This document shows, one piece after another, positions 1 through 12,712 of a DNA stretch of 64,000 nt. A program made the translations under genes and the position numbers. The stretch covers positions 55,596,528-55,660,527 of the forward strand of contig OY720345.1 in assembly GCA_963082975.1 (NCBI GenBank), given 5' to 3'. Positions within the stretch are counted from its first letter, which is position 1, and every line of letters begins with the position of its first letter. The stretch comes from Labia minor (lineage: Eukaryota; Arthropoda; Insecta; Dermaptera; Spongiphoridae). The notes below the pieces were generated by a model that did not search any database, was not told the DNA's origin, and saw only the letters and a program-made list of their open reading frames with translations.

Positions 1-30
1 TTTACTATATTAATTATCATTTTAAATTTT

Positions 31-525
31 TCATTACCGACCGACGATAGTAAGGGAGGTATTGTTTTCACACCAAATTTCACATGTGGAGATTTTTACA
101 TATCTCCATGAATCATGCATTTTCTTAAAAGAAAAAAATATTTTTAGCATGATGTCTGTCCGTCCGTCCGCTGTGTGTCCGTATAGACGTGTATAGCTTG
201 AACGCCTCAACGGTTTTTGATAAAATTTGATATATTTACTTCATTTATCAGTAACATGAATTCATTAACTTTTGGTGTATTTCCGGAAACCGGAAGTGGT
301 AGTTTACAAAGTATTTATATTCATTGTCAGAAACTATTTCACTTAAAATATAGTAGTGATAAATAATTGATTAATTAAACTAAAAATAAAAACTAAGATA
401 ATATAATTTAGTCATTTTAATTCAAGTTTTAAAAATATTTTTTTTTTATACTTTATATAAGTATATATATAATGTTTTAATATAATTTAAAATCCTCGGT
501 CGGTTCTGAGCCTAGCCACAGCTCA
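31..525 (+). mobile_element. Family A copy 1 (DINE-1/HINE-like, internally rearranged)
   Basis: Begins TTACCGACCGACGATAG and ends with the inverted counterpart CTCGGTCGGT followed by a short hairpin (GAGC-CTAGCCACA-GCTC). The 5' half holds the conserved self-complementary core (GTGGAGAT, spacer, ATCTCCA), a short GTCC microsatellite near 165-180 and the ACGGTTTTTGATAAAATTTG segment. The middle (about 310-490) does not match other copies, so this copy carries a deletion plus unrelated AT-rich sequence. No coding capacity. Assignment to Helentron-type elements rests on architecture only. Confidence 0.7.
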
Positions 526-534
526 TATTTTTTT

Positions 535-2040
535 GGTTTTAATACAATTTTATATTATATAATACCTATAATATTCTTTTGAATAAGACTAGTATATTTA
601 TTTTTTATTTAATTTTGTTATTATTATTATTATTTTTATTTTTATGTTCAATTTGTATTTTTTTACTTCCTGAATCTCCTTTTCTCCAAACGTACCCCTA
701 AGTTTCTACCCACCTCCCTTTAACTCTTCAACCTTCTTTTTCTTGTCAAAGAATATTATATCTAGCTAATGCAAGTTTGATAATGTCTCTCCCTGAGACA
801 GAGTTGAGAAGATAGAGGGAATAGAAAGGTGGATGGTGTTTAGGATGAACAAGAGAAAGAGGAGTGGGGAAGAAAGGAATTATGGAAGGGGGTCTAGATA
901 GAATTAAATATGCATTTGTAGTACATCTGACTTAATTCCTGTCTTGTTTTAAGAGTAATCCATGAAAGAAGCTTGCAAGGAAAATCGGACCATTTTAAAT
1001 TATTTATTAACCTTATAGAATATATAATACAAAAAGGGAAAAATGCAGATGGAATAAAATAATTTATTTCATTGAAAAGCAAACATAAACTTGAATAAAT
1101 ATAAATATTAATTTCAGAAAGATTACAATAGAAATATACATATATAAGACGAGATAAAAGTTTTAAAAGTGGATTGTTTTTAAAAAAAAAATCTGAAAAT
1201 TATCATATTTATTTGCTGATTCTCAGAGGTCAAGACAAATTAAATTTTATCAAAAATCTAATATTACAATTATTTTTTTTTAATAAATTCTTTCACTATA
1301 AATAATAATATAAAATATTTTTGTCTTTAAAAATAATTTTAATAAATTCTTTATTTACATTTTAGATCATAACACTAGATTTTATATAATTTGAACACTC
1401 GTGTTCAATAAAATTTTATACATATATAAAAAAAATTTTATTATAGGAATTTGTAAAATTTCTTAAAAAACTAATAATTTGCATTAATAATGAAAAAGTC
1501 ATGTAATTTATTTTATATTAAATATTTTAATAAAAGATATTAAACCTGTTTGATACATTTAATTAGAAGTTTTTTCATTTTTTACAACTCACTAATATTA
1601 AATTTGTGAAATTTTCTGTATAGTTTTATATATTTTTATGTTCTAAATGAAAAAAGACATCAATTAAATTCTGTAATTTTACAATAATAATAATAATAAT
1701 AATAATAATAATTTGACTAAATGAAAATTTAAAAAACCTAAAATGGAACTTCATATTTGTATTGTATAAAGATAATTATAGGCAATTAAGAAATTACATG
1801 AAAACAGTTATAATACGAACATTAGATATAGAATATTTTAATGAAGAAATGTTAGACTATCTTTATAATTTATTTTATGTGAGCTAAAGAAATTTACAGA
1901 CTATTTTGTAATGCAAGAAAATTGTTAATCTTGTTTTCTCTAAATATATATTAGAGTGTCAGAATTAGGAATATTTAAAGTAATTTACAACAAAGATTAA
2001 ATGAAAATAATAAAAAAACATATATATAATATATATCTTA
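535..2040. other. AT-rich spacer with (AAT)n
   Basis: No gene or recognisable element seen. It holds an (AAT)n microsatellite at about 1682-1711 and a purine-rich patch at 780-890. ORFs here are short and AT-driven. Confidence 0.6.
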
Positions 2041-2052
2041 TTTTACTTCTAT

Positions 2053-2336
2053 ATTATCAAAAATTGTATATATATTTATATTTGGGACCTATTAAACCGC
2101 TCTTACGATTTTTTTGAAATTCACCCGATAGATAATATTTATAAAGAAAAATCGATCTGTATTAGTTTCAGCCTCGGGAAAAATCATTTTCATTAGTTTT
2201 TTCTTAATTTAAATTTAGATGAGGCCACAACTACATCAGCCATTATGGTGAACCAGTTTTTTAGTATTACCAGCCAAACCCGATCAAAAGGATTCATTTT
2301 TTTTAATGACCGAGCGGCGGCTCGGTGAACCAGGTA
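2053..2336 (+). mobile_element. Family B copy 1
   Basis: Contains the family B landmarks in order: ATTAAACCGCTCTTACG, TTGAAATTCACCCGATAG, the ATCGATCTGTATTAG segment, CCTCGGGAAAAATCAT, and a terminal hairpin ACCGAGC-GGCGG-CTCGGT followed by GAACCAGGTA. The hairpin with its AGGTA end recurs in copies at 3861, 18480 and 37414 on the opposite strand. No ORF. Non-autonomous, probably Helitron-like. Confidence 0.65.
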
Positions 2337-2339
2337 CTA

Positions 2340-3610
2340 AATGATAAAAAATTATTAATAAAATTTCAATAATTTCGAATTCTATCGTGATTTGTATGAA
2401 GAGAATTAAACTCAAACAGAAACAACAGAAACAAGTTGAGGTGGTGTATTATAGGAAGGGGGTAGAGGAGTTGGTTAGGCCTTTCGTGGAGAATTTAACT
2501 TTAGATTCAAGCTGTTACCTTTCCCTTCCTTTAAGCAACTACAGTAGTTAGATTCAAGTTATTGTAGAAATTCAAAAGCATCTAATGTACTTGGCTTCTA
2601 TACACCCTATTTACGCTAAATTGAATAAATTTAATAAGAGAGAAAAGGGTGAATGAGGAAGAAGGGAAGGGGAAATTTGAGAAATTTATACTTAAATGGA
2701 TTGACGATATTTACGAGAGATCTAAATTTGACTCACAGGAATATTCATGCACATATTGTGAATGTCAAATGAAAAACATAATAATTATTTCATATCAAAT
2801 AATATATTAGCTATATATTAACGCATATATAATACTACTTTCCCCTAGGGAATCCAATTCATTTCAGTCAGAGTGAAAAAAATATCAAATAAAATCAGGA
2901 AAGGAAAATAACTTTTTCCATTACATGATTACTCAACTATCCCTTGACATATATTACAAAAGAAAAGCTTAAGCCCTTAAAATGAATTGCATTAATAATC
3001 ATTAATTTGATTGAAATGAAATGTAATGTTTACAAAATTATTTAATTAAAATAATTAAAATAAGAATAAAAATCTTTTTTTGTTGTTGCGGGTTTTAAAT
3101 CATTATCTCACCCTTTTAAAAATTTCTTATTAGAAAATAAATAAAAATATAAATTTTATATAAGGCAGATTGGCCAACTTTGGAACAAGTGGTGGTTGAA
3201 CCTTTATTAAATAACTTTCAATCTCATATCCATTATAAGAAAAATTAAAAAAAAAATATTTAGTAAACTATCTTGGTCCAAGGGTGTACCTGGAGGCTTA
3301 TTTTGAGACAATTAAAAGTAAATGGGAAAAGTTAAATAAATGAATTACAATTTACTTACTTGGAATTATTTCTTCAAGAAAAGAAAATTATTTCAAGTGT
3401 TTATTATTTAGAATTAAAGTGTTAAAACTATATTATCAGAAATCACTATTTTCTAATTTTGTTTAAAACAAACTAATTGAATTTTTTTTTGACATGTCCC
3501 AAAATGTCGATTACACAAATTTTGAAACTTTAGAATGCCATGTTGATAGGTTTTACAGTAGAATAATTATTACGCATTATTTTTAAAGAAAATACTTTCA
3601 ATTTCAATTT
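2340..3610. other. Unassigned AT-rich spacer
   Basis: Apparently single-copy AT-rich sequence within this window. A less AT-rich patch at 2400-2720 has no ORF or motif that I recognise. Confidence 0.5.
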
Positions 3611-3614
3611 ACGA

Positions 3615-3850
3615 GAACAGGTTAATAAGTCCGTGACTTTTTGAAAGAAACGCAGATTTTTTGATAAAAAATTATTTTATTTTTCAAAGTAGGGTCCTTT
3701 GAGCTCTATAAACTTCATCCAATGATTCCCCAATTTTTTTATCCCTTCCAAAAATAAGATTTGTCAAAATAGTAATGGTAATATTAATACCTGATTCACC
3801 GAATCGCCATTCAAATAATAACATACAAACAGAAAAGTAAGCCTTTTGAT
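3615..3850 (-). pseudogene. mariner transposase C-terminal relic
   Basis: Minus-strand translation over about 3684-3872 contains GRDKKIGESLDEVYRAQRTLL. This resembles the end of mariner transposases, where a G-I-x-K-L-x-x-R-W-x-K-C-I segment precedes a G-D-Y-V-E-like end. The adjacent TAAGTCCGTGACTTTTTGAA at about 3628 resembles the mariner terminal repeat seen at 42800. Only the last fifth or so of a transposase remains. It abuts family B copy 2 at 3861, which may have truncated it. Confidence 0.6.
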
Positions 3851-3988
3851 ATAAAATATATACCTGGGACACCGAGCTATCGCTCGCCCTTTAACAAATT
3901 TATACAATTTATTATTATATACTTTAAAAATTTTACAATTTTTTAATTATTTTTTACAATTGGGTTTGGCTGTGTTAATATTAACCAC

Positions 3989-4069
3989 TTAACGTACGTG
4001 CTCGTGACATATACGAGTGCCTCTTACTATCTATTGTACGCGCTCGTATATGTCACGAGCGACCCTTAA
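3989..4069. mobile_element. 81-bp TTAA-flanked palindrome (possible mini piggyBac-like MITE)
   Basis: A perfect 18-bp inverted repeat, GCTCGTGACATATACGAG at 4000-4017 and its complement at 4043-4060, separated by 25 bp. TTAA stands at 3989-3992 and 4066-4069 on either side. TTAA is the piggyBac target site, but the outer bases between TTAA and the arms differ (CGTACGT against GGGTC), so superfamily assignment is tentative. Confidence 0.45.
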
Positions 4070-4554
4070 ATATTGTAATGTTATTCCAAAAATATCCTTA
4101 ATCTTTTAAAAATAAAATTTATTAAATAAATGTATTTTCAATGGAAATGATTATTGAAAGAGGATTCCCCTGAAAGAGTTGTAAAAAATGTCAGACAAGG
4201 TCATTCATTCGTGGGCTACCGTTAAGAGAAGACGGACTTTTCTGGAAGAGAAAAAGGACCACCACTACACTCGGTCGTCCACGGGCTATCTCCTACGAAA
4301 GGACCGGCTACAGTATAAAAAATATATTATTAATGTTTATGTTTTAATTTTTTATGTTATATTTATATTTATATTTAATTAAATTTTTAATTTTATTTTT
4401 CTAATATTGGCCTTTTTAAATTATTTATAAAACACTGAAAACATTCACATTGCGAATATTATTACCTCTTTTAATTTTTAAGATTATATGAATAAATAAT
4501 TTTAATTTTGATCTCATAATTGGATTTTCATTTTCAAGTAAATAATATATTATT

Positions 4555-4652
4555 ATGGGTGGATTCACAATGTATGAAGGGACACTTCGAGAAATGTGGA
4601 TGTTGCGGCCAAGAACTTTTGACTACCGTAGAGCACAGAGATAGATAGATAT
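4555..4652 (+). mobile_element. LINE family L1 3' end with GATA tail
   Basis: GGACACTTCGAGAAATGTGG then TGTTGCGGCCAAGAACTTTT and a terminal (GATA)n. The same 3' terminal sequence ends the copies at 19375, 21350 and, inverted, at 41880 and 46510. Too short for coding content. The tetranucleotide tail is where reverse transcription would start. Confidence 0.65.
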
Positions 4653-5164
4653 AACATTTACAATAATAATATATAATTAATTTACTGATTAAATTAAAAT
4701 ATATTAAAAGTAAGAACACAAAAAGAAATTAATGTTTTATCTAATATACTGATTGAACAGCTTGTATATAATATTTTGTATTTACGGAGTCGCTGTATAA
4801 TAAATAAACGTCATTTAATTATCCTATATCGAATAAAGATAAATCTTTTAAACGTTGTGAAACAATTTCAAATAATTTAAATGTATCTATTAATACAATA
4901 AAAAACAAATATGGATATAATATAAATATTTTTAATTTTATTTTAAGAACAATATATCTTACAGGCGCTGGCAGTAACGTCATTTGTAACGTCATATCTA
5001 TTTAAATTAAAAAAAACTAATGAAGATGATTTTTCCCAGAGATGTGATCAATAAATCTCAATTTTTCTTTATAAATACTACCTCTGGTGTGAATTTCAAA
5101 AAAACCGTTAGAGCGGTTTCTGAGAACCCATTTACATATATACAAAATAATAAGATTAGATAAA

Positions 5165-6385
5165 ATTAAATTAAATAATTTTCTAGGAAAATAAATGTTA
5201 ACAAAATGCTAATCACAAATATTAATTAATGAAAATAATAATTTACTTTATATTTAAACAATTATTTTGTTAATATTTATATTTATTTTCCATGAATTAA
5301 CTATATTAAAAAACAATGACATATAGTCATTATTTCATATTCTACGAATTTCAATTTTATAAAAATACCTCAATTATTATGGAAATGAGTGGTGTTTTTA
5401 ATTTATAATTTTTAATGGAAAATTATAAATAGACTGCCTAAATTAATCCAAAAAATAATATTCTTTTATATTTATAATAATATTAACTTATATTTTGCTT
5501 TTGAATGATGAAGAGTTTTTAAAAAATTAAAAACTTTTCGATCATTATTAGAAATTATGTTTTCTTATAAATTTTCAAGTTTTTACATTTTCACATAATA
5601 TATGAATGATAGTGTGAAATTATAATTTCAAATAGAAATGATAAAAATAGATATGCAGAGTTTGAAACGAAGGTTAGATAAAATATTACATTTTTTTATA
5701 ATTTTAAATAATTAAATGTTTTTGATTGGTCGAAGTGTTTTTATTTTGAACATATTTTAAAAATTTTATGTAGATGTAGAATCTAGAAATTATGTTGTCT
5801 TATAAAATTTCGATAGATAAATATATTAGCAATCTTTCTTTGGGGATTTTTAACTCTTTTTATAAAAACGGCCTTTCAGTGACATCATTCCATGTCAGAT
5901 TCTTAAGACGTAAAAAAAAGTAAACTAATTCCAAAATCTCATAGTCTCTTTTATTATCTACAGCGCTCGGATGTATTTATATATTAAACCTGAGTTATAA
6001 AATCGCAATGAGAATATTCAAAAATGTAAAATACTAACTCGGAGTTAGTCTCTCCTACCTTACATTCAATTCAAACACTGCGGTTACAAAATCAAATTAG
6101 AACAGAGAAAGACAAACAATTCCCAAGCGCAAGTTTTCAATTCAAAACATGAACATTAATTCAAATTATGTTATTGTTTCTACATATTTTTTTTTTAATT
6201 TTTATTTCTATGTATTTTATTTTATTTTATTTTATTTTTTTAGAGATTATTTTAATTTTATTAAATATAATAAATATTTTAATTCTAATATTATATTGAA
6301 TAATAATAAATATTTTAAAAAACTTTAAGTTGTACATTTGTAGTGAAATTATTATAAATATTTATTAAATCATTTATAAATATAC
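5165..6385. other. AT-rich spacer
   Basis: Nothing recognisable. A slightly less AT-rich stretch at 5870-6150 has no ORF or repeat match in the window. Confidence 0.5.
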
Positions 6386-6389
6386 ATAA

Positions 6390-6480
6390 ATTGGACTTTG
6401 AATTGCTACCCCATGCAACATATTCACCAGATTTAGCTCCTAGGACTATTTTCTTTTCCAAAAGTGAAGATATAGTTGGG
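6390..6480 (+). pseudogene. mariner catalytic-motif fragment
   Basis: Plus-strand frame reads FELLPHATYSPDLAP followed by a degraded FFSKSE. This corresponds to the YSPDLAPSDY block around the third catalytic aspartate of mariner (DD34D) transposases. Roughly 30 codons are recognisable, and the flanks do not extend the homology. A dead relic. Confidence 0.65.
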
Positions 6481-6489
6481 GTAAGTATT

Positions 6490-7340
6490 TTGCTCCTTAG
6501 ATTTTAAACCATCTTCATAGATCTATGTTATTATAATAATAGTAATAAAATGACAACTGGCTGCTCATTATTTTGAAAGAGCTGCTATGCCCGGTTCCAA
6601 TTCAATTTATTCATGTTCAACATGCAGGTTTATTCGAACCTAATAATAGTGAATTTAGAGAATAAATGAATTTTAAATATTTTTAAAAAATTCTAAATTT
6701 AATTTTTCATAAAAAAAAATATTATTATTATTATTGTTATTATATTTACAATAACATAAGTTACATAAATTATTATGTATGATTTATGCTCATAATAATT
6801 TAATATTCAATGAGATGAACAGAGAAGATTCCCAAGAGGACACACGATACATATGTAACATAACCAACCCTTACTCTAGTAATCTCATGCATATGCAAAA
6901 TAATCTATATTTTTTTAATCCTGAACTCTTTATTATATTTGATTAAGCAAGATAAACGATAAATTTTTTTCAAAATTGTTTATAAACAAGAGAAAAATGT
7001 AAATAAATTGAATAGTTAAATTTGTATTATCATTTCTCATCTTTTTATTATCACAAATTTATATTATTAATAACTTAATAAATACTAATGAAATAAATTT
7101 TTTTCTGAAATAATAATATATAATAATATCAAAAGATTAAATTTAAGCATTAATTGGTACATTAATATTATGAAAAAGATTTATCAATTGATTAAAATAA
7201 TGATATCGATCATCTTAAATTTACTCAAAATTTGATATAGAGATATAATCTAATGATTTCATAATTTTTAAATACATTAAATTCCTTGAACCTTAAATTT
7301 AGTCATCCAAGACTATAACAATGATAAATGAACCTAATCA
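6490..7340. other. AT-rich spacer
   Basis: No gene or repeat recognised apart from short homopolymer and ATT runs near 6715-6740. Confidence 0.5.
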
Positions 7341-7344
7341 TAAA

Positions 7345-7935
7345 AGAAATACCAAATTTCACATGTGGAGATTTATACATATCTCCACGAATCATGCATT
7401 TTCTTAACAGAAAAAAGTATTTTTAGCATGATGTCTGTCCGTCTGTCCGTCCGTATAGATGTGTACAGCCTGAACGGCTCAACGGATTTTGATAAAATTT
7501 GGTATATTTACTTAATGCATCAGTAGCATGAATTCATTAACTTTTGGTGTATATCCGGAAACCGGAAGTGGTAGTATTACCGATCGACGATAGGAAGGGA
7601 AGGGTTATTTTTACACCAAATTTCACATGAGGAGATTTTTTTACATATCTCTACAAATCATGCATTTTGTATTGGTTTTATCCTCGGGAAAATAATCTTC
7701 ATTAATTTTTTCTTAATTTAAAATTATACGACGTCGCCCAGCCTTTCATGACGTCACAGTCAGCTCCTACTTATATATTATAAATAAAATAAAATTAAAA
7801 ATATTTATGTTATATCCATATCTGTTTTTTATCGCATTAATAGATACATTTAAGTTATTTGAAATTGTTTCTGTAGCTGGAAATTAATTTATTTCAAACC
7901 GTCGGTCGGTTCTGCGCCTGGCCACAGGTCAACTT
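7345..7935 (+). mobile_element. Family A copy 2 (5'-truncated)
   Basis: Lacks the terminal ACCGACCGACG but keeps the first core hairpin (GTGGAGAT/ATCTCCAC near 7365-7390), the GTCC/GTCT tract (7435-7453), the second degenerate core (7580-7660), one TGACGTCA (7749-7756) and the 3' end. The 3' end carries GTCGGTCGGT followed by hairpin CCTG-GCCA-CAGG and TCAACTTATT. No ORF. Confidence 0.75.
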
Positions 7936-7939
7936 ATTT

Positions 7940-9741
7940 TTTATTTATTTTATAAATGTATAGTGCAATGGTGTGAATAAAATAATTATTAATTACTCCG
8001 AATATTTTTATTCATATAAAAATAAATCAAAAACATTTAATTAATTCTATAAAATTTAAAATGGTCACTCATTTTCATTCAAAAAATTTTTTTTTTTCTA
8101 TTCTTATTTAATTAAATATCATTACGAAAAAATCCTCTGTTGTGCCCATTATGCTAAAACAGAATATTTTATTATTCAAACCATTAATTAATAGCTTGTA
8201 TTTTAATAATGGGATTAGCTAGATGAAATTAATGAGAGAAGGGTTGTCGAGCCCTGGATAAAGTATTAATAAAATTAAATTAAAAAAAATAATTAAATAA
8301 AATAAAAATTAATTTTTTTTAATTATAACCCATTATAAAACACTATATATATATAGTAATATTAGTATATTCAATTCACTTTATTTTTATTTAATTCAAT
8401 ATTTTAAAATTTTTTAATAATTGAAATAATTTTTATTATTGATAAATAATTAGTATATATGATATGTATTGATTTTTTTATAAACAAAACTTTCACAAAA
8501 ACCTTAACGAATCTACATATAATAGACATAAATTCATCAGTTCTATTTCAAAAGTATCCAATAATAATATTTTCCGCTAGGGCCGGGCCATTTTGCACAG
8601 TTGAAAGAGATAATTTAATTGAATATTTTTAATGTATTTAAAATTAAATAGTTTTTGATTCTGACTACTGAGATTTTGTTTCCAAACGGAATCTTTACTG
8701 AATCTAACATTTTTCTGGAATCTCTTTTATGGGAAAACGACGATTTTCTTTTATTAGATTTTCCTCTCAATAACTGCATTTTTGGCAGTTTATGGTTTCC
8801 CAGGACACTGATCAACTGATGTGTGGTCATTAAATCGTTAATCACTCCTCAATTTATATAGTAGCATTACCAAACACTTTATTAATAGTTTCACTTTGAG
8901 AATACCAAAAATTTAATTGATGCAGTATCAACTCGTTCAGTCATCATGAGAAAAATTCAAAAGACATTGATAGCAAGTTAGGAAATTTATTTCTCTTTTT
9001 GGAGTCTCTGGACTTGGTTACCATAAAGTAGGAATCTTATTTATCTTATATTGAAATAAGAATTAATAACCACTGAGATATTAAAAATCAAAGTAAAGAA
9101 ACTATTGGGATGATCATTCAACACCTCTAGTGCGTATGCGACTTGATAGACCCTCTCTTTTCATATATCAACAGCCCAGGTTTATTTTTTAATTTACAAA
9201 CATTATATGTATATTAAATATTTATTTATATATTTGAAATTTAGCTGATCCTAATTATACCCCTTTAACGTGAGATTAGTTTTTATCGATAAACCCTGGA
9301 CACTTGTCCAAAGTCTCCCCTTGTTGCTTTGCACCTTTAGTTTATTGAAAATTATGTATTTTCAGTTATTTTATATTTATTAAGTTTTGTGTTCAATTTT
9401 TGAGTAACCGAAGAATGGAGAATAGGTAAATTTGGTTAACCCTTTGGGAGAGGGAAGGAGTTATAAACAAGTCATATAACACAATATGGGTTTAGAAATG
9501 TATTCCTTTTTGAATTTGTATTCATCATCACACGAACGAAATATAATTACTTATATTCTCAAATTATTAATTCTTGGTAAAAATTGGCCATACAACCCCA
9601 ATCCTTTGAGGGAAGGTAATTTCAAGAAAACACCTTCTCTAAACGGGGAGACATTAGACATTTTCCCATTTAGTATTAAAGTGGACATCGGTGACAAACA
9701 GGTTTTACTGGAGATTTTTAAAAAATCTCGAATGAACGTTA
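7940..9741. other. Spacer upstream of the hAT element
   Basis: No supported gene. Two short ORFs (minus strand 8615-8845; plus strand 9486-9749, 87 codons from an ATG) match no family I know and lack codon-bias support. The second ends at the TAG inside the hAT target site. Confidence 0.45.
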
Positions 9742-9972
9742 ATCTATAGCAGGGATGAGCAACCCGCGGCCCGCGGGCCGCATGCGGCCCTTTAAATATT
9801 TTTCTGCGGCCCGCCGAGCATTTCTAAAATAAAATTTTATTATTCGTCTCGATTATTTATAAACAATAATAATTTGTTATTTATTATAATGTTAATAAAT
9901 ATTTTTAATATATTTTTTATTAATAATAATAATTTGTTATTTATTAATTTTTCTCTCATCAATAAATTAATT

Positions 9973-10490
9973 CTTCTTCTTCTTCTTCTATTATAGGCCT
10001 AAGGCCTGTTCTTCTTCACTATCCTCAGGTCTTTTTTGGGAGGAGTACCCCCAGCAGTCAGCCCATTTTTTCGGTGTCTTGGTCTCTTGTGTTGCTGGCC
10101 TTCCATCCCGGGCTATATTCTCAAGAGCCCTTCCGCGTTGGCTCTTCCTACGTGTTCGTTCCATTTTTACGGCGAATCTTAACCCATTTGCCGTAATAGG
10201 TTCGTTGCCCTGTCGTCAATGTGTTAATCATTCCAATTTTCGAGGCTGTGTGTGGTTCTTTGAGCAATTGTGATTTGCGTCTCTTGAGTAGATTGCTAGT
10301 CTCATCTCCGAGACGTGGATGTTCTTAGTTAAGTCGAAGCCCCCCAACACGACAAGGTGACATCCATGGTGGGGCTTGCCGGAGGCAGCTGATGTTAAAT
10401 TAAATTGAAAATTTTTGTTCTTAGTTGGAATCGAACTCCGACTTCTTGCGTGGAAAGTTGGTATCCTACGCTCTCGGCTAACCTGCCTCC
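9973..10490 (-). mobile_element. SINE 1: tRNA-derived head, LINE-derived body, (GAA)n tail
   Basis: Minus strand starts GGAGGCAGGTTAGCCGAGAG (A-box-like TTAGCCGAGAGCG) and has a B-box-like GAGTTCGATTCC. An AT-rich linker and CTGCCTCC follow, the latter pairing with the first 8 bases. The body encodes ARDGRPATQETKTPKKWADC, like the basic GRPxxRW segment at the C-terminus of LINE polyproteins. It ends in CCTAAGGCCT-like sequence and (GAA)n. The 12-bp TSD AATAAATTAATT is at 9961-9972 and 10491-10502. It is nested in the hAT element, so it inserted later. Confidence 0.88.
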
Positions 10491-10914
10491 AATAAATTAA
10501 TTATAATGTTAATTTAAAAATTATTTATTTGGATATAAAACTAACATTTTTGAAAAAAGCATATTTGATTTCTGTAATGCTAATTTTATATCTCAATAAA
10601 TAATTTTTAAATTCCAAATATTCATTCAAAAAAAATTTAAAAATGCCTTCCTCGTCGGTCGGGAAAAACGCTCACACATGCCCACCCTGCCTGCCAGCAC
10701 TGCCAGCACTAGTAACGAAAAAAAATAGCATTGAGTGTATAGCTCTGTGTATGGATGCTCTGTGACTCAGTATCAGACTTGTGAGCTGTTAACTGACTAA
10801 TTTTTGGGTTTCTTGAAAGACGTGAGTGCAATATTATTATCAAAAAGGTAATATCATATTAGATTTTTTTCATTAAATTAATTAATAATAAAATAATTTT
10901 TAATCCCTAATAGC

Positions 10915-12712
10915 ATGTCGAAAAAGCAAACAAAAATACGGAAAATTGCGGATGAACACAGGATTTTCCAATAAAAGTGGAAATTTTATTATTTTCTTAA
11001 TGACGTTAAAGATAAAGCTGTATGCTTATTATGCTCAGAGACTCTGTCTTCATTAAAATAATATAACATAAAAAGACATTAAGATACAAAACATGAAGAT
11101 AAATATAAAAACTTAACCGGACAACTCCGGATAGATAAGGTTAATCAAGAGGAAAAAAACTTGAGAAACCAACAGACTATTTTTAAAAATCAAGATATTT
11201 TATCAAATACGGTAGTAAAGGCTAGTTTTGTTGTCAGTCAAATACAGGCAAAAAAATGAAACCCTTTGCGGATGGAGAGATGATAAAAGAATGTCTGACT
11301 GTTGTTGCTGAAATAGCATTTCCTGATAAAATAAATATTATTTCAAACATTAGTTTATCAAGATTCGCCATTGCAAGGAGAATCGACGACTTGTCCGAGA
11401 ACATAGCTACAACGCTTCGTGAAAAATTCGAATACTGTTATTTGGCACTTGATGAGAGCTGCGACATTAGCGATACAGCACAACTTGCTATATTTTTACG
11501 TGGTATTGACACTAAATTTAATATTACTGAAGAATTGTGTTCACTGGTTCCAATGCAATGGACTACAACCGGCAAAGACCTGTATGATGAACTAAAGTCG
11601 GTGTTGGAAAAATTTTCTATTTTATTAGAGAAGATTATTGCTATATCAACAGATGGAGCACCAGCAATGTCAAGCATGTATGTAGGAGTATCGGGTAGGC
11701 TATTTCAAGACATTAAGAAGGCCACAGGAAGAGAAATATTCATTAACCACTGTATAATTCACCAGGAAAGTTTGTGTGCGAAAAGATTGAATTTTCCAAA
11801 TGTCACAGTACCAATAATTAAATTAATCAATTTTATAAAGTCGCGCGGGTTAAATCACCGTGAATTTAAAGAATTCCTGAACAATTTAGAAACTGAATAT
11901 GGCGACGTGGTTTTCAATACCGAAGTACGTTGGCTTAGTAGAGGTTCAATGCTAAAAAGAGTATACGCCTTAAAAAGTGAAATTCAATTGTTCTTGGATA
12001 TGAAGGAATATGCCTTTCCTCATTTTGGTGATAAAGAATGGATGTGCGATTTTGCGTTTCTTATCGACATAACTCAGCATCTCGGTGATCTTAATGTCGA
12101 ACTTCAAGGCAAAGGACAGTTTATTCACAATTTGTATGATAAAATTCAAGGCTTTGAGCGCAAATTAAAATTGTGGAAACAACTTCTTTTGCAGAATAAT
12201 GTGTCTCACTTTCCATATTTAGAAAAAGAAAACGTTACTACTTCTCAAAAATACGTACAATATATAGACATTTTAATCAACGAATTTCAATTACGATCCC
12301 AAATGTTCAAAGCTGAGAAGATAGCGGTTTCCATGAAAATGTTTTCTTCACCATTTAATATATCGATGTGGATACAGTTCCTGAAAACTTTCAAATGGAA
12401 GTGATTATCATTCAGAATAATACGGATTTAAAAAATGTATTTTTCTCAGTAAACATCGATAATTTTTATAAATCTTTTGTGAGCCCTGAGAAATTTCCGC
12501 TTTTGACGAAAAATGCAAAGCAAATGATGTCTCTTTTCGGAAGTACGTATGTATGCGAACAATTATTTTCAACCATGAAATTAATAAAAAATAACCACCG
12601 TTCAAGACTGAGTGATGCTCGATTAGAAAGCTGCATAAGTGTAGCCTCTTCATCAATACCGGCTGATATTGATCAGCTTATATCAAAAAAACATTGCCAA
12701 ATTTCTCATTAA
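10915..12712 (+). pseudogene. hAT transposase pseudogene (BED finger to dimerisation domain)
   Basis: The ATG at 10915 begins a BED-type zinc finger (VCLLCSE with a downstream RHxDTKH). In-frame stops at 10972, 11059 and 11080 break it, and a frame change occurs near 11255. The catalytic part is open from 11256 to about 12365 (382-codon ORF from an ATG). It contains LALDESCDISD, with the likely first catalytic Asp, at about residues 63-73 and STDGAP at about 131. NHCIIHQESLCAK is also present, followed by the alpha-helical insertion domain. A second frameshift near 12365 leads into the C-terminal segment (12368-12712). That segment carries LFGSTYVCEQLFSTMK and HRSRLSDARLE, the hAT dimerisation block. 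Related intact proteins, in general terms, are about 600 residues long, so nearly the whole gene is present but dead. Three stops and two frameshifts indicate age. Confidence 0.9.

Larger units (their letters stand above)
3861..5160 (-). mobile_element. Family B copy 2, composite with nested repeats
   Basis: On the plus strand it starts TACCTGGGACACCGAGC with hairpin CGAGC-TATC-GCTCG. It ends with the opposite family B terminus at 4970-5150 (AACGTCAT motifs, ACTAATGAAGATGATTTTTC, GGTGTGAATTTC, GTTAGAGCGGTTT). Between them lie a TTAA-flanked palindrome (3989-4069), a LINE 3' tail (4555-4652) and a segment at 4850-4960 that matches family A (ACAATTTCAAATAATTT, then ATATGGATATAATATAAAT). I infer a single family B element enlarged by insertions. 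Two independent partial copies remain possible. Confidence 0.5.

Noticed and set aside
4188..4382. 64-codon ORF from ATG, basic N-terminus and hydrophobic end
   Set aside because: Lies inside composite repeat sequence. The hydrophobic end is AT-rich drift and no family is recognised.
8615..8845. Basic 76-codon minus-strand ORF
   Set aside because: Starts at GTG, with no domain and no neighbouring exon signals.
9486..9749. 87-codon ORF directly before the hAT element
   Set aside because: No recognisable domain. The stop coincides with the hAT target site by chance.
11438..11677. Minus-strand ORF inside the hAT transposase
   Set aside because: Shadow of the plus-strand transposase reading.
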